From the NCBI GenBank assembly GCA_949126835.1, contig OX421502.1, positions 32,531,227-32,595,226 of the forward strand: a DNA stretch of 64,000 nucleotides, read 5' to 3'. This document shows, one piece after another, positions 33,272 through 45,100 of the stretch (positions within the stretch are counted from its first letter, which is position 1; each line of letters opens with the position of its first letter). The notes beneath the pieces were generated by a model. That model was given only the letters and a program-made list of their open reading frames with translations, ran no database searches and was not told the DNA's origin. This DNA comes from Anisus vortex. Taxonomy: Eukaryota; Mollusca; Gastropoda; Planorbidae. Made by a program: the position numbers and the translations under genes.

Positions 33272-33953
33272 CATAGACTATAATATACATGGACCGCTTG
33301 CTTTAGTTTTTCTGCTATAATATGATGACTCGAAAGACTACTTATTACGGAATTCCCGATTCTAAATGAAGTAATTGTAATACAAATTCCGTTTTATTGA
33401 ATCGCACCATTTGTTTAGAAATTTTGTGTGTCAATCTATGACTAAGATATGGACGCTATGGATGAGGAAGTTTTTGTTGATGAATTGAAAGGAGGTAAAT
33501 GTTCAAATTAAATAATTACTTATTGAAGAAGTATGGAGTTTATCTGATAGACTCATGTTCGGTGTATATTATAGTCTATGGTATTTCTGCTATATTATGA
33601 TGACTTGAAACACTGATGATCGGAATTCCCGATTCTAAATAACGTAATTGCTATACCGGAAAAAGGAAAAATTAAAATCGAAAGTAGTACAGAGCGGAAA
33701 CATTTATAGATCAGTGTGGTGTGCGCACGGAAAAAAGAAAATAAGCTCTAAAAATAGAGCAGGCGGTCCATCTTAATATAGTCAATGATACATTAATAGG
33801 CCTACAAGTATTCATTTAAAGTCGAAAAAAAATGCGATTTAATAAAACGGAACTTGTATTACAATTACTTCATTTAGAATCGGGAATTGCGAAAAACATA
33901 AGATAATAGCATAAAAAACTAAAGCAAGCGGTCCATGTATATTATAGTCTATG
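33272..33953. mobile_element. Long-terminal-inverted-repeat element, copy A, 7-bp target duplication
   Basis: The ends are exact inverses starting CATAGACTATAATATACATG. Similarity between the arms continues, with a diverged middle, to about 130 bp (block GATTCTAAATGAAGTAATTG in both). TTAAAAC flanks both sides (33265-33271 and 33954-33960). The interior has further terminal-like pieces at about 33562-33581 and 33750-33790, suggesting a composite history. It also has an exon-like segment at 33449 with an 8-nt deletion relative to copy B (59396-60104). Confidence 0.85.
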
Positions 33954-33960
33954 TTAAAAC

Positions 33961-35320
33961 TTACAAGTATAAGAGAGTATATATAGAGTCGATATAAAAT
34001 AGTTCATTTTGATCAAATTACAATGACGCAATTACAAAAAGGTTTTAACTATTAAGTACTTTTATGTATATATAGGTTAGTCTACAGTGCACCTATCTAT
34101 ATTAAAAATTCCGCATTTTCTCCCATTTTGTCTTCTCTATTTTAATTGCTTGAGCACTCCATGTATATATAGCTCAGTGTATGTAGGGCACACTGATCTA
34201 TAAAAAGAAAGGATAGGGCACGGAAGAAGAATTATTGATGCAAGCTTCCGCCATTTTTTGTACAATCACTGATATATATAAATAATCAGTATTTACATTA
34301 TTTGTATACATTTTTCTGAAATAATGACATTTAAATATTATTTATTTAAATACAAATATATAATCCAGTAAAATTAAACGAGATGTTTTCTAATTTACAT
34401 TTACACCTTAAAATGGAGTTAAAATTTAATTGATGAGCCTGATTATTACATTTCGAATTATCATTTATCGATATGACCATGTCATCTAGAAGGGTGGGTA
34501 AGCATTAATATGAAATCAATTTTAAAATGAAATAAAAACGAATTCATGAATATAAAAAAACAACAACAACTGGATTTATGGTTAAAACATTATGTATTAA
34601 TAATTAATATTTAGGACTTTTAAGCATATATATATTAAAAAGAATCCAATTATGTACATTATGAAAAAAACAACAACACAGAATCAAACTAATATGGTAA
34701 GTGTCATATTGACATATTGTGAATGTGTAATGTATCATACTTCATGTGAAATAAGATATATTATATTATCGACACAATACAAAGAATAATTATTCCAACT
34801 CTGCGTTATAGAAATGAATTATTTTAATAAATTATACGGTACATTAATAGTCTATAAGACAATAAATCAATACATCACATTAGAGTCACTATTATTTATT
34901 AATATATATATATAAAAAATGCACCAAGATATATAAACATATCTCTACACACATTATTCACATGTCTCCTATCGACACTGGACATTCGACTCCGCTCGTA
35001 TCCTGTACCATTGTTATACCAATGTTAACAACACAGTCCGAACGCCTTGCCCAGTCACGATCTGCTGCCCTACTTTAACTGTTGTTACAGTAAGGTTAAT
35101 TATAGGTTAATAGTACATACTAATTTAGAATGAGAGGATTATGCCAACTGCCATCCATTGTAATTAATAAACATTTTAATTTAGAAATGCTCCCTAATAA
35201 AACTAAAAATTGAAAAAAGCAAACATGAACATTTAGACTTGTGTCTTGTGGTCACAGATAAAAAAATGTAAAAATAAATAGATAGTCTAGTTTTTATTTT
35301 CATACCTCATGGGTGGAATT
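33961..35320. other. AT-rich stretch with inverted repeat relic
   Basis: 34075-34200 is the inverse partner of 28680-28820. The rest is low-complexity AT-rich sequence with no exon seen. Confidence 0.4.
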
Positions 35321-35329
35321 TTTTTTTTT

Positions 35330-38300
35330 TTTTCTTTTACTGATGTTTAAATAGGATTAGTTTAGAAAGATCCTTTCTTATTTTAGTTCCAGTTAATTTC
35401 TCAGTAAATTGTTTACCTAGATGCAAAAAACGTACTTTTGGGTAACAGGATGAAATTAATTTTACCAAAGTGTGGATATGATTTTCTTCAACGCCTGTGT
35501 CAAACATATGGCTCTCTAGTTCCTTGAAAACAAAACTGTGTTATTTGTATCCAAGGATATGATTTGTCCTCAAAATGTTTGGCTTTTGCTGGAGATAATG
35601 CTAATGTAAATTTTGGATGCATTAACAGAAAAAAGGTAGAAATGTGTTCTCGCATTTTAAAGAAGCCTTGAGCAAGCCATTAGTAGGTTATTGAATGTCC
35701 CTCTCACGTTCTGCACAACTGCATCCAACATGGCGCAGATTTATTGCAGATTGACGTTGAAACTGTTGTCATGAAGATATTTAATTACTTTTCTATCTAC
35801 ACTGTTTGAAATGAAACTTTAAAAGAATTTTGTGACTATGTCGACATTAGCTATCAGCAGCTACTCTATCACTCTAAAACTAGATGGCTCAGTTTGTTTC
35901 CAGCCATTGAGAGATTGTTGAGTCTGTTTACTGCTTTGAAAGAATATTTTCTTTCTGTAAATCAGCCGCCTGCTATGATAGAATTTTTTTTTTAAGAATG
36001 ACTTTTCAGAAGTCTACCTTTGGTGTCTTCATTTTTTTTATATTGATGTCTGTCTTTCAAGTCAATATTGCGGCCATTAAAAGAGAAGAAACATCCGTGC
36101 TAGAAGTTATGAACCTTCTTAACTCAACCTTGGAAGTTTTAAAAGGCAGACTAAAGGAGTCATTTATTTCTCTGAAAGTCAGGGAGATGCTGAAAAAACT
36201 TAAAGAAAGTGGTCGAGAAAAAGAGTGTAATAATTTCATGGCAGAGGTTAGGTTGGTGTATGAAGTATGCATTAGCTGACCTCCAGTTGGGTGACGCTAC
36301 TGTGCCCTTCTCCCCAACTGTAAAGAGCCTCGGCATGTTTCTGGACTCCACTCTGTCCATGCAACCCCACATCTCCTTCCTGATCAAAACCTGCTTTTTT
36401 CACCTGCGACGTGTTGCCACTATCCGTCGCTACCTCACTCCGGAAGCTTGTACCAAGCTCGTCATCACTCTCCTCTTCTCTCGTTTGGACTACTGTAACT
36501 CTCTTCTGGCCGGCCTTCCTGCCGCTTCCATTCAAGGACTCCAACGCGTCCAAAACTGCGCTGCCAGAATAGTCCTAAAGAAGAAGAAGTCCGACCACAT
36601 TTCACCTCTGCTCTACTCTCTGCACTGGCTCCCTATTCAAAATAGGATTTTATATAAACTCGCATCTCTATGCTATAAATGCCTCAATGACTCTGCCCCG
36701 GATTATCTAATTTCCTGTCTGGAAATATATACAAAACCACGCCCACTTCGATCGGCTGCTCACAAACTCAATTTGACGATCCCGCGGCATGTTTCTGGAC
36801 TCCACTCTGTCCATGCAACCCCACATCTCCTTCCTGATCAAAACCTGCTTTTTTCACCTGCGACGTGTTGCCACTATCCGTCGCTACCTCACTCCGGAAG
36901 CTTGTACCAAGCTCGTCATCACTCTCCTCTTCTCTCGTTTGGACTACTGTAACTCTCTTCTGGCCGGCCTTCCTGCCGCTTCCATTCAAGGACTCCAACG
37001 CGTCCAAAACTGCGCTGCCAGACTAGTCCTAAAGAAGAAGAAGTCCGACCACATTTCACCTCTGCTCTACTCTCTGCACTGGCTCCCTATTCAAAATAGG
37101 ATTTTATATAAACTCGCATCTCTATGCTATAAATGCCTCAATGACTCTGCCCCGGATTATCTAATTTCCTGTCTGGAAATATATACAAAACCACGCCCAC
37201 TTCGATCGGCTGCTCACAAACTCAATTTGACGATCCCGCGGACAAAACTCGTGACAGCTGGTCAGCGGGCCTTCACCTACTCCGGCCCCTCCGCATGGAA
37301 CACCCTGCCACTCCAGCTGCGACAAAGCTCGAACTTTAACATTTTCAAGACCGGACTCAAGACTCACCTGTTTATTATTGACTCCTAGCCCACTTACATT
37401 TTTAAACATTTGTCTGTTATTGTTATCATCGTTAATTGTAATTGTAAATGTAATTGTTAAGCGCATAGAACTGATTGCGGGATTAGTCGCTATATAGGCT
37501 TCATTATTATTATTATTATTATTATTATTAGCTACTTAGAAAAGTGGTTGCAACCTTTTTGTGAATTTGATTGCTTTAGTTGGATGTATTAAAATAAAAT
37601 CCAAGACAGTACCTTTGATGACCTTTTGGCATGTATATTGTATCTTAAGGAGAAGGCTATTATATTGGTTGATGTGAAATTGTTTGACCAATATTGCAAT
37701 CTCAAGTCATTTGTACAAGGGAAAGATTAACAGTTTTTTTCAAAGACTCTTGCATGAGCAATGGAGTTTGTTTTTTCAAAGTTGTCCGAATTCAAGTTGC
37801 TTTTCAGAGTTGCTAAAAATGTGTGAACTTTTTTTCTGTATCCCTGTACACAATGGAAATATGGAAAGAGTGTTCTCATTGATAAACGCTCAATGGACAA
37901 GGGAAAGAAACAGACTTTCAGTTAACTCTGTAAAGGGCATCATTGTTACAAAGTACAATTTGAAACATCTTACTTGTGAACAGTTTTATACATTTGTGGT
38001 AGCTAACGAGGATCTTGTGCAAAAAGTGGGCTAGTCAGATAAATAAGTTATGTAATTAAAAAGATGATAACTGTAGAATTGACTGTTTAATTTTTAAATA
38101 ATATAGTATTGTTACATTTTGAAAAAAAAGTCTCAATTGAATTTATATATTTTTTTCTTGGTTAATTTTACAAATAAATAATGATTAGCAACCATTGTTA
38201 CTCATTGTAGTAAAATTGTACTAATTGCTGGTTAAATCTGCATTCAATTGAAAAAAATTAAATGATATTAATGTAACACTCAATATGTCTTCCTTTGTCC

Positions 38301-38355
38301 TCCTTTTTGTCTCTCCGTGTCCTCCTTTTGGTACTCATGTATCTGGCAACCCTAG
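35330..38355 (+). pseudogene. hAT transposase pseudogene, split by a LINE
   Basis: Plus-strand decayed frames give, in order: a DNTNTNFGG-like block near 35600, HNCIQHGADLLQIDVETVVM (about 35716), a KTRWLSLFPAIERLL-like block (about 35870), FISLKVREMLKKLKE..VRLVYEVCIS (36160-36277), then after the LINE SYLEKWLQPF (37527 on). The end is ELFFCIPVHNGNMERVFSLI with NRLSVNSVKGII (37800-37950), the hAT dimerisation domain. The 3' element end is GTATCTGGCAACCCTAG finishing at 38355. The 5' end was not found. Multiple stops make it inactive. Confidence 0.8.
36278..37526 (+). mobile_element. 5'-truncated LINE insertion with (ATT)n tail and internal 454-bp duplication
   Basis: It encodes the RT C-terminus: LRRVATIRRYLTPEACTKLV, LDYCNSLLAGLPAASIQGL, QRVQNCAARIVL, HWLPIQNRILYKLASLCYKC and, at the end, SGPSAWNTLPLQLRQSSNF. 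The 3' end has 'attgttaagcgcatagaac ... gctatataggc' and (ATT)n at 37502-37526. The target duplication ATTAGCT is at 36271-36277 and 37527-37533. Segments 36331-36784 and 36785-37238 are a head-to-tail duplication, almost identical (an A/C difference gives Ile/Leu in AARIV/AARLV). The copy length of 454 is not a multiple of 3. Confidence 0.88.
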
Positions 38356-38359
38356 ACTG

Positions 38360-38990
38360 GAGCACAACGAGGTGACTGGGTGACGTAGCGAAGAGAACAG
38401 AAAGTGCAACAACAAACAAATAATAATAAATAATAACAATAGTATTTGTATTATTTGTATGTTATCTAAAGTAAATAATTATCAACAAGTTGCAAACATA
38501 AATGAAGCAGTTGCAAGAAAATTCGAACCAGACACAAGGCGAATGAACGTAGGCCTATTGTAAGAAAAAAAAATCAAACCAGTTCTAATAAGAATTAATT
38601 AGCTGTAAGAAGAATCAATCAATTAACTGGGGTTCATGATTGAATGAAGGGAGTGGGATTCATATACCACCCCTGCCTCTCATCTGTCCCCTCTCCACCC
38701 CACTGCCCCTCTCCATCCTACCCCACACCGCCCCTTCCCAAACTTCTATCTGTGTGAACACCTTGTGTAAGTCTTGTCAACATTTACATACGGTGACGAT
38801 GGTGGTTTTTTTTCACTTACATTGGTAAAATGTTAATATATAATGATAAAACGTGCCATGAAATACATTTCATTAGATAGTATGTGAGAATGAGACAGAG
38901 AGAAAGAGAGAGAGAGGGGAGAGAAAGAGAGTAGATAGAAAGCGATAATTGAAAGTAGGCCTATGGACTGGAAGCATATCTATAGTATAT
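38360..38990. other. Non-coding spacer
   Basis: Includes a purine-rich GAGA tract at 38895-38930 and a C-rich stretch at 38665-38745. No exon seen. Confidence 0.35.
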
Positions 38991-38996
38991 CACTGA

Positions 38997-39053
38997 TGTC
39001 AGATACTCATCAGAGCTGGGTACATTCAGGGACACCCTGCAGCGCCGTAGACA
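38997..39053 (-). mobile_element. SINE family A fragment
   Basis: Only the 'cagggtgtccctgaatgtac' and 'ccagctctgatgagtatctg' middle section is present. It matches the same section of the SINE at 39400-39648, including the unusual 'cagcgccgta' neighbour. Confidence 0.7.
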
Positions 39054-39399
39054 TTCATTATTAAAAGTAGGCCTATTGACTATAGGCCTATACTGGAACC
39101 ATTAAATTAAATTGCATAAAATGTGGCTGCAAATGGAATCAGAACACTTAAAGAAATTTCAATTTTTTATTTTTTTTAAATACTATAGCACTATTCCTGA
39201 ACAAAAGTGGATTTGCCCTTTGAGTGAAGCAAGATTATTTTAGACTCGTACCGTAATCAGATATCTTTGCAAATTTAGATGACGTCAGGGAGTTGAGTGT
39301 TATGAGATTTAATAAGGTTCACTACTGAAATCAATCAACCGAGATCATCAGCCATGGTTTTCACTATTAAGTCTTGCGATAAATCGTGCAGTGTTATGT

Positions 39400-39648
39400 A
39401 AGTTAAGTATCCCGTTGGGCCAAATTGATCCATAGTTTCAGTGGTCACGGCATACTAGGGGACTGTTTTGGCCAGCTCAATGCCCAGCCGCCTTTACTTT
39501 ACCCCGACTGATGTCAGATACCCATCAGAGCTGTGTACACTCAGGGACACCCTGCAGCGCCGTAAACAAATCCTAGCCTTAACCAGGATTCGAACCCAGG
39601 ACCTTATACTATAGGTACGCAAGCCGAACGCGCAGCCCTTCGGCCACT
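39400..39648 (-). mobile_element. tRNA-derived SINE, family A, near full length
   Basis: The reverse complement has the tRNA head with GGTTCGAATCCTGG, a small insertion beside it, the full body and the 'atcaatttggcccaacggg' tail. Confidence 0.85.
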
Positions 39649-40169
39649 GAGTGTTGTAGCGCCTAATTCAGATAAGACTACTGCTGAGCCATAAACAATG
39701 CACACAATATATTTTAAACAGATACAGTGTTATTCCTTCTTCCACAACAGTCTTCCAGAAGGACCAATAAAGTCAGATAACATAAGTCAGCGATAGGCAA
39801 ATCAATGCACACAAAAAAAATGTGTCTATAGTTAATTATTCAAATGAAATCCGTCCACGGTCTTTTATAGGACCGCTGACGACAGTTTGAGAAACACTGC
39901 TCAATTGATGGTTCTTTTTTTGCAGCCACCGCCTTCTAACTTCTAATATGTTTACATGTGTGTAGACTCTATAAATTTATTATATGTAGCCTTCATATCT
40001 AGCTGTTCTGTTGTATTCTAAAGTGCGTTGCTTGACGGTGGGGGTAGGCGTTTTTAAGGAGTTCATGGTTTGGGTAATACCAAAACAAACGAAATAAGAG
40101 TGTTGTTATCCAGAGAGTTTCTCACCCACAGATCCCCTGTGGTAGTAAAGGTTTATCTTGAACAAAAAC

Positions 40170-40510
40170 ACTTTTCCAGGCAAACGAGAAGAACTTATTT
40201 TATATATTACAGACGCTCCTTCTATAAGGATGATCACTGCATAAAACGCTCATCCATGGTCCAAGTCTAGTCGCATCTTTATTAATGTTTTAAATAATGT
40301 TAAGTTACTGGTTTGTTCAGGCAACCCATTCCATGCCCGATTGCCACTCGGGAAGGAAGAGTACTTATATGCATTTGTTCTCGCATAAGGGATAAAGAAA
40401 GTGTTTTTTGTCCTTATGTTTATCTGAGCATTGCAACAGGTTGTTATTGGCTTGTATTTCTAAATTAGAGTTTAATGTCTTATGTATTATTACTACTTTA
40501 CTCTTTGCAC
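40170..40510 (-). pseudogene. LINE ORF2 C-terminal fragment
   Basis: The reverse complement is collinear with 19560-19890: 'ttgcaatgctcagataaaca', 'cccttatgcgagaac', 'gcatggaatgggttgcctg', tail 'ggagcgtctgtaatatataa'. Frames are broken. Confidence 0.65.
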
Positions 40511-40560
40511 CTCTGGTGAACGCTGCTTCAACGGCCCTATGGATCAATTTGTCCGGTTGT
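40508..40560 (+). mobile_element. SINE family A 3' fragment
   Basis: 'ctctggtgaacgctgcttc', 'ggccctatggatcaatttg' and 'tccggt' are the tail end of family A. Confidence 0.6.
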
Positions 40561-40564
40561 TTTT

Positions 40565-42028
40565 TTTACAGGTACTGATCTACCCGACCTATTGATAGTT
40601 AGCTAGGAAAGACGAGTCTTGCTAAACTAACTTAAATTGATAAAATTAATGAAAATAAGAATATAACAAACACATATTCAAATTTTTATAGAATTTTCAA
40701 ATACATGTAGACTATGTCAAAAGAAAAACCATGCAAGTATTTCAACTCTAAAAAAAAAAGTTGTTTCTAAGCTTGCCATTGTGTATTAGGGGAAGCAACA
40801 ATGAAATTGCAAAACACAATTAAAACTTATCAGTTGTCTAGCCTTGGTGTAAATTTAACTAACGCTATAAAAAAATATATAAGGATGAAGGAAAACAATA
40901 AAAGGTTAGACTAGACAATTAATTAAAAAGAAACATTTATATAATATTTGCCTAACATACCTTTAAGACTTAAACTAGAAATTATATTTGCATTAGAAAT
41001 TATATAAACTGAGAAATACTATGTACAATAAACAAAATGTGTTTTTGCCCCTAAAATTATCACATTAGTAATGTTTTCATAGTTTGTCCATAAGATTAAC
41101 TTTGGTTATTAGACACACAAAAAATCATGCACAAATAAATAAACAGAGCAGAGGATACACAACAGAGAAATGATTAAATAAAAAATGTATATACCCCCCC
41201 CTCCCGAGAAGTAACAAAAAATGAAATTAACATTCAATGTTCTAATTTTTTCTACCTAAACACTATAGCTAATCATGGGATAAAATTATACATAATTAAA
41301 TTCATCATTATGAGATACACTTTTGAGAACAAACATTTAAGAAAAGAGACATTAAAAAAAATACAATTTTATATCTATACTTAGAATGCAAAGCAAATAA
41401 AATTGCAATTCAATGTGTAGACAATACTTTAACTCATGGTCACAAGACTAGAAATGAAATCATTTTAAATGTCAAGAGAATTACACAAGAAAATGGAAAA
41501 TAGAAAAAAAAAATTTCTTTCAACTACATGAGTGTTTCAAATAGAACATTAGGGAAGGTATTTCAAACATTGGCCCATTCAAACGATATTGTCCACAGTT
41601 GGTGATCACAAGACCTTAGTTAATACAGGGTTTTTTAAATACGTTTGTCATTCAAAACAATGATAGAACTCTATAATTTACCCAAATAGGAAAAATTGAG
41701 TGGAAATTGTAAAATATTTGAGTAAAAAAAAATTGGTAAAGAAAGGCTTTCAAGAAAATAAAAGTAGTTTATAAAAAGCATACATAGACACAACTGTAAA
41801 AAAAAAAAAGGAATAGCTCAAAGCTTTATCAATTAAATGACTCATTGACTGTGATCATTATATTCAGAAACAAAAAACAGAAGAATGCTTAGATAAACAA
41901 AAATCTCTTACAAATAACACAAACTTAATATCAAGCTTTGATATATTTTTAAGACTAGAAATTTATTGTTTAAAACAAAATCAAATTTTTTTTTCTCTAA
42001 ATAAATGTAAATAAATGCACAAATAATT
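40565..42028. other. AT-rich region downstream of the NuMA-like gene
   Basis: No exon seen. Contains a short C-run at 41194. The 3' UTR of the NuMA-like gene probably ends within the upper part of it. Confidence 0.4.
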
Positions 42029-42034
42029 TTTATT
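42029..42034 (-). terminator. Candidate polyadenylation signal of the NuMA-like gene
   Basis: The reverse strand reads AATAAA here, about 77 nt downstream of the TAA stop at 42111-42113. It is plausible but unproven; other A-rich hexamers occur further down. Confidence 0.35.
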
Positions 42035-42110
42035 CTTTTCTTTTTTATGAAACAATTTTTTGTTTAGCTAATGCATTGGTTCAACTGCCTGTAAGAATCG
42101 CTCAATATTT

Positions 42111-45100
42111 TTATGGATTTGTCCTCCAATTAGTGGCGAAATTTCCATCGGCATAACTGTCGTGGCTCAAGGTCTTCCTGCCCTTGACAGGGGCTTCATT
42201 GTTCTGTCTCCCAGACTTTCCTTTATAATTTATTGTCGGCTTTGGAGGAGGGTAGATAGGTCCATTTGGATTCTGTCATAACAAACATGTTAAATAGGGG
42301 GTGTTTTTATTTTGAATATACAATATATATTACACCATAAAATCTCAATTATACGCTGCACGTGTGTATAAGCCGCAGGTATACTTTGGAAGGAAAAAAG
42401 GAAGTAAAATTGAAGTTCACGTGTATAAGTTGCACCCAAAATCTGTTTGGTTTAACTGTATAATTTCTTTATCAATATTTTCATATTTTTGAAATTATAG
42501 TGTTTCAGTCAATGTACTATGAATGGACTTTGCATAATATTAGACAATATAAAAACTAAGTGAACATCTGCGTATTTCACAACTTTTAGTTTCTCAGCGG
42601 AGCTGTACGACTGATGAGTGGAATTAATTTACGGATATAAATTTCTTTTGTAAAAACTTGTGCAAAGTACTAAATATTAATTTGAATAATAATGACACCT
42701 TACGTGTTTGGAACTCTTTTGAAAAGAAAAACTTTCTATTGTCTATACCGGAAGTTAAAGCAGGTAAGTAAATAACCAGGTAAAAAAAAATAAACGTATG
42801 GGAAACGTTGATCTACCATATTGGATATATAATATATATTATTAATTGAATTTAATTAGTTAAATAAATACACTGATAAAAAAAGGTTTATTGCAACATA
42901 AAAATACATTTCAAGATATTTTTCATTATTTCTGAGTCTAGTCTATTCTCTTACGGTAGCCCTCATCATCATTTCAGTTGATATCAAACATAGGGAAAAT
43001 GTTTTTTGTACTTTATTTTTTAAGCCCTTCCTGGACAGAAAAATTTGGTTAAAAAGTGCAGCTTATACTTGAGATTTTACAGTAGTTCAAATGGTAAATA
43101 GAATTTTATATCACACCACATAATTTAGTAGATATTTAAATTTATTAATATCTTAAAGCTAAAGAGATCAAATTGCAAAACATCTAAATAATGAAACAAA
43201 GTTGACTTACCAGTGGGAAGTAAATAACTGTGCCACTAGTCTTTTTCTATAACAAAAAATAGAATAAATTATAAGGAAAGAAATAGAAATCATGTATACC
43301 AAATACGTTATATTATACCCAACAATAACTTATTATTGAAATAACATTTTGTTTTACAAAAAAAGGTAACAATGAATTAAAATAACAGTTTATTGAAAAC
43401 ACTATTTAATAATAATAATATTTGTATAGCGTTGCCAACAAATAAAATGTAAGCTCAGAGCGCATGTAACATAAAACTAAGAACTGAAGAAATAAAATAA
43501 AGTCTATCACAGCTGAAACCCAAAATGAATGAGACCAGGAGTGTGTTTTACAAGCCCTCGAGTCTACATAATCATTTGAATACCGTCAGAACAAATAAAC
43601 TCACTTGTTTCACAGGGGTGGTCATCTCTATGTTTTCATCTGCGCTAGGCCTAAGTGGCAATTTCCTCTTTTGAATTCTCCCAGCATCACGAAACGGATT
43701 CACCTTTTTCTCACTCGTCTGATGAGTTATGGGAAAAAAAAAAACACAGATGGAGTTTTTTAACCTTTATAAGCGGTTCAAATTTGTTGTATAGCCAAGA
43801 CCATAGCATGTCTAACTTGAAAGAAAATTATACTTAAAGCAATTAACATATCATTAGCCAAGTACTATATGTGTTTTATCATTCACACTACAGCTGATTA
43901 AGGATAATGTAAAGGTAAGAACTTCACAACTTAATTGTCTGTGTAACAACTAACTTTAAATATCATTCTTATCATTTGATAGCTTCTACCAGTCACTCAC
44001 TCATTATTCATACATTCAAACATAACAAGATATTCATGAATCCAACATACCAAGTATGTCAATATAACAACAACACAGAGCTATCAGGTCACTAATACAT
44101 TACAAAAATACAGTCCTATGTGTGTCACTAAGTCTCAATAGGTACATAATTACAGTAATTTACAAACTCACATTTCCATAGTCAATATTAATGTCACAAA
44201 GACCAAATGGTTGGTAGACATTTTCCAGAATGTTAAAACATTTTATATTAATCTTTAATAGATCAATATGCTATTCTTAGCTCAGAAGTTCTTTATAATC
44301 ATAAAAATAAAAAGCCCCATTAATGAATTACAAGGTCATAAATACTTTTAGCAGACAAAGTAAAGCTAAAGATTTTGAGCTGTTGAAGGGGCAAAAAGCT
44401 GAATACTAAGCTAAGTGATTAAATTAATTAATGCTTTTTTTCTAACCAAGAGAGATTTGAACCAAAACCAAGAAAATCAGTAGGTTGGCTTGGGATCAAA
44501 AGTCATGGCAAAGGTTAGCTAGAGACTTATAAACACACATCAGTGGACTTGACATCATGGTCCCCAAGTAGATCAATTAAGTAAATATAAGCCATACCTC
44601 ACTCAGGCAGCCTCCGTCACCATTCAATCGGCTCAGCTTGTCCCATTCAAAGCTCTCGTCGTCGGGTTCATTGGCACAGGACTTGGCGTTGGGGAAGACG
44701 CCAGCTAAAAAAACAAACAGGCAGAGAAAATTCTTCTGGACACATTTTGGTGACGCTAGTGTTTCATGCAACTAAAAAAATCTTTTGTTAATTTTTACAC
44801 CAGAATATTTAGAGATTACAACTAAACTTCTCCAAGACTTAAAGACCCAATGAATATTGCACAAAATGTTTGATCCTGAATCTTAAACCAAATTTTGGAT
44901 TGGAAACAATATACAAGTTTTAAAAAATGTTGCCATTGGATAAAGTAGCAAAGAACACAGCATGAAATGAGCTGCATCTGCAAAATACTGAACATATTTT
45001 TAAATGAAGCTGTCCAACGTCATTGGCCCACATGAAGACATGCTCACTGCCATCAAGAGCAAGAAACTGGGATGTTTTGGGCACGCTGCAAGATCTGACG

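Noticed and set aside
36272..37007. Two identical minus-strand 79-93 codon frames
   Set aside because: They are antisense of the duplicated plus-strand LINE; their identity merely reflects the 454-bp duplication.
42101..42290. Last NuMA exon as a separate small gene
   Set aside because: It has an acceptor, continues phase 0 from exon 19 and supplies the stop codon, so it belongs to the NuMA-like gene.
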